Notes under the pieces: generated by a model
Database searches by the model: none
What the model was told of the DNA's origin: nothing
The model's input: only the letters and a program-made list of their open reading frames with translations
Part shown: positions 5,885 through 13,070 of the stretch, in pieces
Layout of the letters: each line of letters begins with the position of its first letter
Numbering within the stretch: the first letter of the stretch is position 1
Source of the DNA: Planctomycetaceae bacterium
Lineage (GTDB): Bacteria > Planctomycetota > Planctomycetia > Planctomycetales > Planctomycetaceae
DNA length: 13,866 bases
Direction: 5' to 3'
NCBI GenBank assembly: GCA_020426065.1
Contig: JAGQQT010000044.1
Span: 1 to 13,866, forward strand
Program-made: the position numbers and the translations under genes

Positions 5885-7186
5885 TTACGCAAACAACTCC
5901 GGAATCACGTTTCCATCCCGCACAATCATCACCGGACGCCCGGTTGATGTGTGGTATTCCTTCGTATGATCAATTCCCAGAGCATGATAGTAGGATGCTG
6001 CCACGTCATCTGGAGAGATCGCATCGTTCAACGGTCCTGAGGCAGTTGCATCGCTGGCACCGATGACCCGTCCCCCCTGAATTCCTCCACCGGCCATCAA
6101 CATGAACATGGCACGGGGATAATGGTCACGACCAATACGTTCAGTATTGATCTTGGGTGTACGACCAAACTCACCAGTCACCAGTACAACGGTTTCTTCC
6201 AGCAGACCTTTCGCTTCCAGACCGGCAAACAATGCAGCCAGTGACTGATCAAAAGGCGGCAACAGCCGGTCCTTCAGAACGTTCCAGTTATCGCGATGTG
6301 TATCCCAGCCACCGGTTGAAATGGACACAAACCGGACCCCTGCTTCAATGAGTCGTGTTGCCAGCAGGCAGCTTTGACCAAAGGGAGATTCTCCAAAGGT
6401 TTCCGCATATGCAGGCGATTCCTGGCTTACATCAAATGCTTCACGAGCCAGTGGGGATGTGATCATGTCATAGGCCTGCTGATTGAATTTATCCAACCCA
6501 CGCAACAGACTGCTGTCCTGTTCCAGGGAATGGAACTTCTGATCCAGTTCAGCACGCAGACTGGTTCGACGCTCAACGTCGCTCACGGAAATCCCATCGC
6601 GAAGTTCCAGACCACGCACGCTGAATTTCTGTCCGGCCCGGGGAGTTGCTCCCGTATGCAGTGCAGCATACTGGACTCCCAGATATCCTGGACGCTGATT
6701 GGTCTGAGGAATCGATACGAATGGTGGCAGCTCGGGTACGGTTGGCATTTCCTTGGAAATCACCGCACCATAACCGGGGAATTCCAGTGAAGGCAGCGGA
6801 CGATTTCCGGTGTTCACGTACTCGGATCCCAGAGCGTGAGCTGCCAGGGTGTGTGAAACCCCTCGCAGAATCACAAACTTGTCCATCACTTTGGCCAGTT
6901 CCGGCAGATGCTCGCTGATCTGGATTCCGGAAACATTGGTATCGATAGGATTGAATTCGCCGCGGTATTCGCTGGGAGCATCGGGTTTCAGATCGAAGGT
7001 GTCCATGTGGGTAGGACCACCGGGCAGGTTAATAAAAATGGCCGACTTGGCTTTGGCCACTTTGTTCACTTCCCCTGCATGAGACAACTGGAGAAAATGT
7101 CCCAATGAAAGACCGGACATTCCCAGTGCTCCGACCTTCAGAAAATCGCGTCTTTTCGCTCCGTCACAAGTACGATGAATCGGCAT
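5885..7186 (-). CDS. Tat-exported DUF1501 protein
   Basis: The 433-residue protein belongs to DUF1501 (PF07394), an alkaline-phosphatase/sulfatase-like fold of unknown function expanded in planctomycetes. The N-terminus carries a twin-arginine signal (KRRDFLKVGALGMSGLSLGH, RR at residues 12-13), implying export of a folded protein. The body shows FINLPGGPTHMDTFDLKP, then GGWDTHRDNW and VVLVTGEFGRTPKIN, followed by GRDHYPRAMFMLMAGGGIQG; all are family hallmarks with clustered Asp/His/Glu able to bind metal. ATG 7186 is chosen because GGAGG lies six bases upstream; the TTG at 7201 would start before that site. It is the last gene of the array, 70 bp after the PSCyt/PSD1 gene, the pairing typical of planctomycetes, and two terminators follow it. 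The enzymatic activity of the family is not established. Confidence 0.95.
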   Translation of the reverse strand: MPIHRTCDGAKRRDFLKVGALGMSGLSLGHFLQLSHAGEVNKVAKAKSAIFINLPGGPTHMDTFDLKPDAPSEYRGEFNPIDTNVSGIQISEHLPELAKVMDKFVILRGVSHTLAAHALGSEYVNTGNRPLPSLEFPGYGAVISKEMPTVPELPPFVSIPQTNQRPGYLGVQYAALHTGATPRAGQKFSVRGLELRDGISVSDVERRTSLRAELDQKFHSLEQDSSLLRGLDKFNQQAYDMITSPLAREAFDVSQESPAYAETFGESPFGQSCLLATRLIEAGVRFVSISTGGWDTHRDNWNVLKDRLLPPFDQSLAALFAGLEAKGLLEETVVLVTGEFGRTPKINTERIGRDHYPRAMFMLMAGGGIQGGRVIGASDATASGPLNDAISPDDVAASYYHALGIDHTKEYHTSTGRPVMIVRDGNVIPELFA

Positions 7187-7206
7187 GAATGGCCTCCACA
7201 AAATGG

Positions 7207-7250
7207 TCTGAAAAAACTTATCGCCGGCGGGACAGTTTCCGACGGCCCGC
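7207..7250 (-). promoter_or_regulatory. Intercistronic stem-loop before the DUF1501 gene
   Basis: On the - strand GCCGTCGG, 8 bases, CCGCCGGC pair at seven of eight positions; GATAAG and a run of six T follow. It resembles a leaky terminator or processing stem between the PSCyt/PSD1 and DUF1501 genes. The distance from stem to T-run is longer than ideal. Confidence 0.4.
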
Positions 7251-7256
7251 TAACGA

Positions 7257-9905
7257 TCAGTGATTGACAATAAATTCCTTCGTATTCAGCAACGCCCACA
7301 GCAGATCCCGCATCCCCTGAACGCGAGATGAGCTGGCATGAATTGCCTCCACTCCAGTCTCGAGTTCCTGCTCGGTCGGGAAACGGTTCAAAGTTCTCAG
7401 GTAAGCCGTTGTGACGGTTTCCTGCATCTGCTGTTCTGTCACCACAGGCTGCTCAGGTTCCTCGTTTTTATCCTGCTGGCCATATTTGGCTTTGTAGGCC
7501 GTCAGTTTGGATTTGACTTCCTTGAGCTTTGCCTTGTCATCCTGCTCACGCAGACGTTTGATGTAGGCTTCGTACCGTTCCACAACTTCAGCATAATTTT
7601 CAGGCCGGGGGGCAACCTGCTCGGCCTGTGCTTTCTGCTTTTCACCCCACTGATCAGCCAGTTGGTTGAGCCAGCCATTCTTGGAATCAATCGCGGACAG
7701 AAACTCGTTGTCGTTATTGAGATAAAGCGTCTGCAGGAGCGTGGGCTCGTTGGAGCGTTCGCAGTCGCAGTTATTCTCTCGTGCGGACTTCCCGAAAATC
7801 GTCAATGCATAGTTATTGCCACCCCGCCCCTGGGCCGAGTCCGGAATCGCAATCGCCCGAGAGTCCAGCGAAGCCAGGTAGCTTTCATTTGCTTCATCAG
7901 AAGCGGTCGCCTGACGAATTGCATCCATGGCCACTTCAGCTGGCATCCGACGGGGAATTGCATGACTGAAGTTCCGCTCATCAAGACGGTTGGTATCGTT
8001 TGCCTGCCAGCTCAACTGGTAGGTTCGACTGTTGCAGATTTCCCGATGCACCCACTTCATGTCGAAGTTATGCTCGATGAATCCTTGTGCCAGATGATCC
8101 AGCAGAGCCGCATTGGAAGGCGGGTTTGCCAGGCTCAAATCATCTGTCGGCTCGACAATACCTCGATTGAAGTAATTTGCCCACACGCGATTCACGAAGG
8201 CTTTGGCAAACAATTCCTGGGCATCTCCCCGCAACCATTTCATCAAAGGTTCACGCGGGTTCTCGTATTCGTTCAGATTGAATGGCTCTCCTCCCAGAAC
8301 ACGAGCCATCTGGTTTGGAGTCAGAGTTTTACCATCTTTTCCTTTCTTGGTTGAAGTGCGAGGAGCATTATCAACCAGGGCTGGGAATGGCACGACTTTT
8401 CCCTTGTTGGCCAGCGTAGCCAGCTCTCGACGCAACTGATTTCCCCGCAGACTCTTGTCCAGATCCAGTTCCTCGAGCATCGCCCGATATTCGCTGGCAT
8501 CGGTACCATTTTGTGAATAGCGGGTGCGACTGAACAACGGCTGGAACTGTGTAAAGTCCTGCTGGGTCCATTGATCGAACGGATGCTTGTGACACTGGGC
8601 ACACTGCACACGAATTCCCAGGAATGTGTAAGCAAAACCGATCGCCCGATCTTCACTCGTCTGGAAATTACGACGGGCCCAGAAGTAAGGGAGCGAATCC
8701 TGCTCGGCAAACTCTTCGCAGGTTTTGTCGGTATAGATCTTGGTCATCCGCTCGCAGTATTCGGTGTAGGTTTCATCTTCACGCTGACTTTTGGCCAGCA
8801 CAATCCCTTCAACAAGCTGATCGTAAGGCATGTTGTCAGCAACCCGCTTACGGATCCACTCATACCATTCTTTAGACACACGAGTGTTACTGAACGAGAC
8901 GTTGTTAATCTGATTGACTGCATTCCCAGTCAGATCGTTCAGACGGGTTGACCACCAGGCCGAATAGGCCGGAGATTCCAACAGGCGTTCAATCACCTGG
9001 GAACGTTTATCGGGCGAGCTATCTTCCACGAACGCACGCACTTCACCAGGTGTCGGCAGCGTGCCGGCGATATCCAGTGAGACTCGACGCAGAAATTCTT
9101 CATCAGTAGAAAGTTCAGACTGAACAATCCCCAGTTTGCGCAGCTTGGTTATGACATGCTGGTCAACTGCAGTAGGAGCCGGGACTTCCGGGTAATTCCG
9201 GGCCGTCTCCTGACTGACTGGCTGAATGACGGGTACGGCAAACAGACCATTGTCATAAAAAACTATCACATGGGAATCGCCAGGCGACCTGGATGTGATC
9301 ATGCCATTTTCGCTGACTTCAGCAATCGATGTGTCGTTGGACTGAAAACGACTGAGTGGTGTCACATCTTCTCGGGTTCCATTTTCCCAGACAGCAACCA
9401 CATTCAACTGATGCTGCTCATCCGCACCCTGCACAACCAACTCTGCGGGGGTTACTTCGAGACGAGCCAGCTTCATTGGTGTTTCCGCACCAGCAGCCCC
9501 TGACTCAATCCACTTGTGAAACACCCGGTATTCCCAGCTGCCGGGTTTGATTTTTTCGCCCCCTTCATGCTCGTCAACATTGGTTGCCTTCTGCAGTGCG
9601 TAGCTGTCGGCGGGATCCTGAGTATCAATCCGCTCATTGAGCCCCTTGTGGTCCATCTCAAAATCGTAGCCGAACAATGAAAGCTGGAATCCTCCACGGC
9701 CCTGGAATGAGCCATGACAGGAGCGTCCGTTACAGCCGAGTTTGCTGAGCATGGGAACAAGGTGCCGTTGAAAATCAGGTGTCTCTTCAGCAGACTCAGC
9801 GTACCGCTCATTGATGGGAGGGATCGTCTGTTCCGCAAATCCCTGACCAGTCAACAAAGAGCAGTTCAATATGCATCCGGCAAACACAGAAAAGAATAAT
9901 TTCAT
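7257..9905 (-). CDS. PSCyt1-Big2-PSCyt2(DUF1549)-PSD1(DUF1553) secreted cytochrome-type protein
   Basis: This 882-residue planctomycete multidomain protein is predicted to be exported by a signal peptide (MKLFFSVFAGCILNCSLLTG...GFA). Domains in order: PSCyt1 with GCNGRSCHG (about 57-65) and GGFQLSLFGYDFEMD; a bacterial Ig-like Big2 domain (about 148-230, LEVTPAELVVQGADEQHQLN...DVTPLSRFQSNDTSIAEV); DUF1549/PSCyt2 (about 245-450, EEFLRRVSLDIAGTLPTPGE and CAQCHKHPFDQW); DUF1553/PSD1 (about 549-868, NPREPLMKWL, FVNRVWANYFNRGIVEPTDD, TLYLNNDNEF). CAQCH is a canonical CXXCH heme-c site; CNGRSCH would be the rarer CX4CH. A charged Lys/Glu-rich insertion (about 748-823) interrupts PSD1. ATG 9905 is supported by GAGGGGAG three bases upstream and by the signal peptide; the frame extends 47 codons further up without plausible signal. 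The role is probably a surface electron-transfer or polymer-degradation component; substrate unknown. Confidence 0.95.
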   Translation of the reverse strand: MKLFFSVFAGCILNCSLLTGQGFAEQTIPPINERYAESAEETPDFQRHLVPMLSKLGCNGRSCHGSFQGRGGFQLSLFGYDFEMDHKGLNERIDTQDPADSYALQKATNVDEHEGGEKIKPGSWEYRVFHKWIESGAAGAETPMKLARLEVTPAELVVQGADEQHQLNVVAVWENGTREDVTPLSRFQSNDTSIAEVSENGMITSRSPGDSHVIVFYDNGLFAVPVIQPVSQETARNYPEVPAPTAVDQHVITKLRKLGIVQSELSTDEEFLRRVSLDIAGTLPTPGEVRAFVEDSSPDKRSQVIERLLESPAYSAWWSTRLNDLTGNAVNQINNVSFSNTRVSKEWYEWIRKRVADNMPYDQLVEGIVLAKSQREDETYTEYCERMTKIYTDKTCEEFAEQDSLPYFWARRNFQTSEDRAIGFAYTFLGIRVQCAQCHKHPFDQWTQQDFTQFQPLFSRTRYSQNGTDASEYRAMLEELDLDKSLRGNQLRRELATLANKGKVVPFPALVDNAPRTSTKKGKDGKTLTPNQMARVLGGEPFNLNEYENPREPLMKWLRGDAQELFAKAFVNRVWANYFNRGIVEPTDDLSLANPPSNAALLDHLAQGFIEHNFDMKWVHREICNSRTYQLSWQANDTNRLDERNFSHAIPRRMPAEVAMDAIRQATASDEANESYLASLDSRAIAIPDSAQGRGGNNYALTIFGKSARENNCDCERSNEPTLLQTLYLNNDNEFLSAIDSKNGWLNQLADQWGEKQKAQAEQVAPRPENYAEVVERYEAYIKRLREQDDKAKLKEVKSKLTAYKAKYGQQDKNEEPEQPVVTEQQMQETVTTAYLRTLNRFPTEQELETGVEAIHASSSRVQGMRDLLWALLNTKEFIVNH

Positions 9906-9957
9906 TTTCTCCCCTCTTCCTGCAGTCTCTGTCTGTTTCGACACTGGAACGACTTGA

Positions 9958-10563
9958 TTATTGTTCTGCATCTGTTCCCACTGTCTGGGTGGGATAGAGT
10001 TTTCGAATCCGCGACATCTGCCGTTCATGAGCGGCTTTCCGTTCATCTTCCATCTTCTTGATTGAATCCCTGACCCGCGTCAAACGCTGTTCTGCAGCCT
10101 GTTCATCCAGTTTAAGAAGATCAATCTGAAGTTGCTGTTTGCGGGACAGTGTTGCTTCAATTTCCAGTAGAACCCTTTCCCGATCCCTGGCCATGGGCAA
10201 CGAGGCAATCATCAGGTTCATGCGGGAATCTGCGACCCAGATCGCGAGTTCAAGTTCATACCGGTTTTCAGATTTGGTTTTCAGTCGGGCCAGTCTTTCG
10301 CTGGTCCGGAATATGTCTTCCGTCGCTTTGCGAAACTCTTTCGTGTCTGCTTCCTTCAACGCAGAAAGCAGCGGCACCAGTTCCGGATGGTTGAGCTCAA
10401 CAAACTTCAGAGCTGCCGCTTCACGGGCAGGTGTAATTTCCCCCATATCCCCCATGCCAGCCCGAGCCGACGTATTCGTTTTAGGGGGCTGTGCGAGAGA
10501 CCAGTTGCCCGAGGAGGACACGGACAAGGCCAGCAGCAGAAACATAAACCAGTTGCGGTTCAT
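9958..10563 (-). CDS. Secreted coiled-coil protein of the ECF array, function unknown
   Basis: The 201-residue protein has a signal peptide (MNRNWFMFLLLALSVSSSGNWSLAQ) followed by an almost wholly helical chain. Segments include ALKFVELNHPELVPLLSALK (about 51-70), ATEDIFRTSERLARLKTKSE (about 80-99), ENRYELELAIWVADSRMNLM (about 99-118) and a charged coiled coil (about 127-190, ending SRIRKLYP). I recall similar HPEL / RTSERLA / RYELELA-type proteins encoded next to ECF factors in planctomycetes, but no named family. Its ATG directly follows the TAG of the anti-sigma-like gene (TAGATG), so translational coupling is likely. Given that position it could be a periplasmic partner that senses or relays the signal to the anti-sigma protein; that is inference. 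LTxxQ motifs are not evident, so it is not a clear Spy homologue. Confidence 0.8.
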   Translation of the reverse strand: MNRNWFMFLLLALSVSSSGNWSLAQPPKTNTSARAGMGDMGEITPAREAAALKFVELNHPELVPLLSALKEADTKEFRKATEDIFRTSERLARLKTKSENRYELELAIWVADSRMNLMIASLPMARDRERVLLEIEATLSRKQQLQIDLLKLDEQAAEQRLTRVRDSIKKMEDERKAAHERQMSRIRKLYPTQTVGTDAEQ

Positions 10564-11166
10564 CTAGAGCGCCTCCGCATCGGTGGACGCATCATTGAGT
10601 TCCTGCGGAAGCGGTGGTGGCTGCTGAGCTGAAATGGCGGCAATCATCCAGGCCGGAACTTCATTCAATTCCTCGAAGTTTGATCTGGCATCCAGATCGG
10701 CAACGTCATATTCAGAGTCCGCATCCACTACTTCCGACTGAGTACTCAGCTCGTTACGCAGTTGGGACCAGTTTTCCGCCAGAGCCGCTGCTGAGTGGGA
10801 AATCCCGCCAATGACAATTGAGCCGCTGGATTGATTCGACTGTTCAACCAGATTCTGTTCAGGCTGAGACTGCCAGTGTACGGCAAAACCACCGAGCAAC
10901 GCCCCCACCAGAAAAGTCGCTGCCAGTTGAGCCCAGGATCGGTGTGGGGTTGCAAGATTCTGTCCTGCATGACGAGAAGCCACAGTCAATGCAGGCAGTT
11001 CGTCAACCACCAGCAGAACTTTAGCCAGGTCGGAAAAGGTTTCCTGAGTGGATTCACTTTCAATCAGCTGACTCTCAAATTGAGCAGCCTCCTGTTCCGA
11101 CAGTTCTCCCGCCAGATATTGCAGCATGGAAACTTCAGGTTCGTTTGAGCCGAAGCGGGTTGTCAT
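10564..11166 (-). CDS. Membrane-anchored anti-sigma factor-like protein
   Basis: This 200-residue protein has an N-terminal cytoplasmic domain (about 10-57, MLQYLAGELSEQEAAQFESQ and FSDLAKVLLVVDEL) shaped like the helical anti-sigma domain but lacking the HxxxCxxC zinc motif. One transmembrane helix (about 79-97, WAQLAATFLVGALLGGFAV) and a 100-residue outer region rich in Ser/Gln/Glu and acidic residues follow. It sits immediately downstream of the ECF sigma gene (52 bp) and abuts the next gene, the standard arrangement for an anti-sigma/ECF pair. It would hold the sigma factor at the membrane until a signal acts on the outer part. ATG 11166 has AGGGGA about seven bases upstream. Assignment rests on architecture and position rather than a strong motif. 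Confidence 0.8.
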   Translation of the reverse strand: MTTRFGSNEPEVSMLQYLAGELSEQEAAQFESQLIESESTQETFSDLAKVLLVVDELPALTVASRHAGQNLATPHRSWAQLAATFLVGALLGGFAVHWQSQPEQNLVEQSNQSSGSIVIGGISHSAAALAENWSQLRNELSTQSEVVDADSEYDVADLDARSNFEELNEVPAWMIAAISAQQPPPLPQELNDASTDAEAL

Positions 11167-11186
11167 AAAAATTCCCCTGGTGGGAA

Positions 11187-11216
11187 AAAATCAGGTTTGC
11201 AAGGTTGGCTGATTTT
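11187..11216 (-). promoter_or_regulatory. AT-rich stem-loop between sigma and anti-sigma genes
   Basis: AAAATCAG and CTGATTTT (8 bp) enclose a 14-base loop, beginning two bases after the sigma stop codon and followed on the - strand by further T. It resembles a weak attenuator that could lower anti-sigma relative to sigma expression. The stem has only two G-C pairs. Confidence 0.35.
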
Positions 11217-11218
11217 CC

Positions 11219-11761
11219 TCAGCCATGTTCCCTCAAATGTTTCAATACTCCACTCAACTGTTTCAGGCCTCGCGCCATGCGGGAGGCAACTGTCCCAATT
11301 GGAACTCCCAGTTGTGCGGCAATTTCCTCGAACTTCAGGTCTTCCCGGATTCGCAACTCCATTACCAACCGAATTGCTTCCGGCAAACTGCTCAAAGCTT
11401 CCTGAACCGCCTGCCGCTCTTCTTCCTGGATCAACTGATCAGACTCACCGGATTTCAGCTGGGATTGAAATTGTCCCAGTCGGACCTGATGAGACCCCTG
11501 TCGTCTTTCCTTCCTTTTCCGTAAGGCAGCTTCATTCATCGCCACCCGATAAAGCCAGCTTGAGCCAACTTTTGCCTGAGGATCCTCTGCCCGCAGTTCG
11601 GACAGATAAGTCTTCAGTTTCAAAAAAGTCTGCTGCAGGATTTCTTCCGCATCATCCTCATTACGCAGATGAGTCAGGAGAAAGGCTTTTAACCCCAGCC
11701 CATAACGCTGGAATAACCGTTCTGCTTCCTGAGCGGAAGAGTCTTCCCCTTCAGACTTCAT
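11219..11761 (-). CDS. ECF-family RNA polymerase sigma factor
   Basis: The 180-residue protein has the two-domain ECF layout. Region sigma-2 (about 15-82) contains DDAEEILQQTFLKLKTYL and SSWLYRVAMNEAALRKRK. A charged linker follows, then sigma-4 (about 118-172), LPEAIRLVMELRIREDLKFE and EEIAAQLGVPIGTVASRMAR, the helix-turn-helix that reads the -35 element. The size is normal for the group (160-200). It opens a five-gene array, with the anti-sigma-like gene next, so autoregulation of the whole array is likely. ATG 11761 lacks a clear Shine-Dalgarno. I found no convincing sigma-70 promoter in the 91 bp upstream, consistent with, but not proof of, control by a non-housekeeping sigma. Subfamily is not assigned. 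Confidence 0.93.
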   Translation of the reverse strand: MKSEGEDSSAQEAERLFQRYGLGLKAFLLTHLRNEDDAEEILQQTFLKLKTYLSELRAEDPQAKVGSSWLYRVAMNEAALRKRKERRQGSHQVRLGQFQSQLKSGESDQLIQEEERQAVQEALSSLPEAIRLVMELRIREDLKFEEIAAQLGVPIGTVASRMARGLKQLSGVLKHLREHG

Positions 11762-11852
11762 TGTGATTCACTGTTACTTTCGAGGAAATCTCTAACACTA
11801 GATGCGCAGGCACAGTCATTTTGTCCCACTTTTATGAATTGAAGCGAATCTT

Positions 11853-12851
11853 TTAACCGATTTTTCGATGCCGCAGCTGATCAACAAATACAGCCAGCAC
11901 GATCACAACACCTAAGATGATGTCCTGCATAGGGTTATTGATTCCAAGCTGAGTGCATCCGCTTTGAATGACGGCCATAATTGCGGCCCCAGCCAGGGTT
12001 CCCAGGACAGTCCCTGATCCTCCGTTCAGGCTTCCACCCCCAATCACAACAGCCGCAATCACCTGCAGCTCCTTACCGATTCCGGAAGTGGGATTCCCGA
12101 CGGAGAGCCGGGAAAACTGGTAGATCCCGGCGATACCGATGAACAGTCCTCCCAATGCGTAAACAATCACTTTGACGCGGTTGGAGCGAATGCCGCACAA
12201 TCTGGCTGTATTTTCATTGGAACCTATCGCAAACACATGGCGACTGAAAACGGTGTATCGCAGAACGGCTGCCACCATGAGAGCGAGCAGCAGCATCACC
12301 CAGACACCCATTGGCATTCCGGCAACCAGGGCGTCCTCCCGAGTACTCAAAAACTGACGCAACCATTCCGGAACCTGGGTGGTTCTGTCCGGCCGAACCG
12401 TTGTCTCTTTGGCAATCAGTTTGGCCAGTCCCAGAAAAATGGACATCGTCCCCAGCGTGACGATGAACGGAATCATGCGTAAACCGCTGATCAGCAGCCC
12501 ATTGATCAATCCGCAGCCAACACCTGTCAGCAAGCACAAAACCACTGCCAATCCCGCAGAGCAATCATGGAGCAGTGCATAGGCCAGGACCGTGGCTGAC
12601 AGAGCCATCGCGGTTCCAGCTGAAAGATCAATCCCGCCCGAGATGATAATGAATGTCATTCCCAGCCCGGCGACCGCAACTGTTGCCGTGTTCACAGCAA
12701 TCCGTTGAACATTGTTTTTGCTGAGAAAGTTTCCCCCCTTTTCCTGCAGTGAATCGGCAACTCCAAACGCAAGGAACACAACAACCAGGGCAATGAGCGG
12801 CCCCAGTAACTCCAGCAGGCGATAAAAACGCGTTTCGGATCCGTCTGACAT
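11853..12851 (-). CDS. Ribose-type ABC transporter permease (RbsC-like), no partners in window
   Basis: This 332-residue inner-membrane permease belongs to the BPD_transp_2 family of ribose/xylose/galactose importers. It shows the RbsC-type [68 protein letters not shown] (the loop contacting the ATPase), [20 protein letters not shown] and [20 protein letters not shown]. About eight to ten hydrophobic helices and the length match the family. ATG 12851 is preferred; upstream only TTG/CTG codons precede an in-frame stop at 12912. No ATPase or periplasmic binding protein gene is adjacent: downstream lies the ECF gene on the same strand, upstream a divergent DUF1080 gene. The permease must therefore use partners encoded elsewhere or be a relic, though the ORF looks intact. 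Sugar specificity is unknown. Confidence 0.92.
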   Translation of the reverse strand: MSDGSETRFYRLLELLGPLIALVVVFLAFGVADSLQEKGGNFLSKNNVQRIAVNTATVAVAGLGMTFIIISGGIDLSAGTAMALSATVLAYALLHDCSAGLAVVLCLLTGVGCGLINGLLISGLRMIPFIVTLGTMSIFLGLAKLIAKETTVRPDRTTQVPEWLRQFLSTREDALVAGMPMGVWVMLLLALMVAAVLRYTVFSRHVFAIGSNENTARLCGIRSNRVKVIVYALGGLFIGIAGIYQFSRLSVGNPTSGIGKELQVIAAVVIGGGSLNGGSGTVLGTLAGAAIMAVIQSGCTQLGINNPMQDIILGVVIVLAVFVDQLRHRKIG

Positions 12852-12977
12852 AGGATGACTTAACAGGCAGTTGAGGACGATCAATGACAACCAGAACAAC
12901 AGATTAACAGATCAACATGCAGACATCGAATGAACCATGCCTCCCTGCCGGCAGAACAGACCAGACCTGCAGCTGAG

Positions 12978-13006
12978 TTGCCCAACACCGTTCGATTTTG
13001 CACAAT
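12978..13006 (+). promoter_or_regulatory. Candidate promoter of the DUF1080 gene
   Basis: TTGCCC (-35, 4 of 6), 17 bp, CACAAT (-10, 4 of 6), about 65 bp before the ATG at 13071 in the divergent 219-bp region. It lies inside the longest-ORF extension, which fits the later start. Weak on sequence alone. Confidence 0.3.
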
Positions 13007-13070
13007 AAGTGTTCAAAGCAGCCTTTCACAACATTGTTCGTTCTTCCCAAAGCTCCCAAAGGAACTTTCT

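Noticed and set aside
5626..6066. + strand open frame spanning the gap after the DUF1501 gene
   Set aside because: It crosses both terminators and the 3' end of the DUF1501 gene, and has no recognisable motif.
7338..8354. 338-codon + strand open frame opposite the PSCyt/PSD1 gene
   Set aside because: It is a mirror of the strongly supported - strand gene. The product shows no domain, and its hydrophobic runs come from antisense codons.
9906..10046. 47-codon N-terminal extension of the PSCyt/PSD1 gene
   Set aside because: It would overlap the 3' end of the upstream gene and bury the signal peptide; ATG 9905 has a strong Shine-Dalgarno.
11197..11766. 189-codon + strand open frame opposite the ECF sigma gene
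   Set aside because: Antisense shadow of an unmistakable sigma factor; the translation is Pro/Ser-rich and featureless.
12930..13070. N-terminal extension of the DUF1080 gene from the first ATG
   Set aside because: It would place 47 polar residues before the signal peptide; ATG 13071 has AAAGGA at a proper distance.
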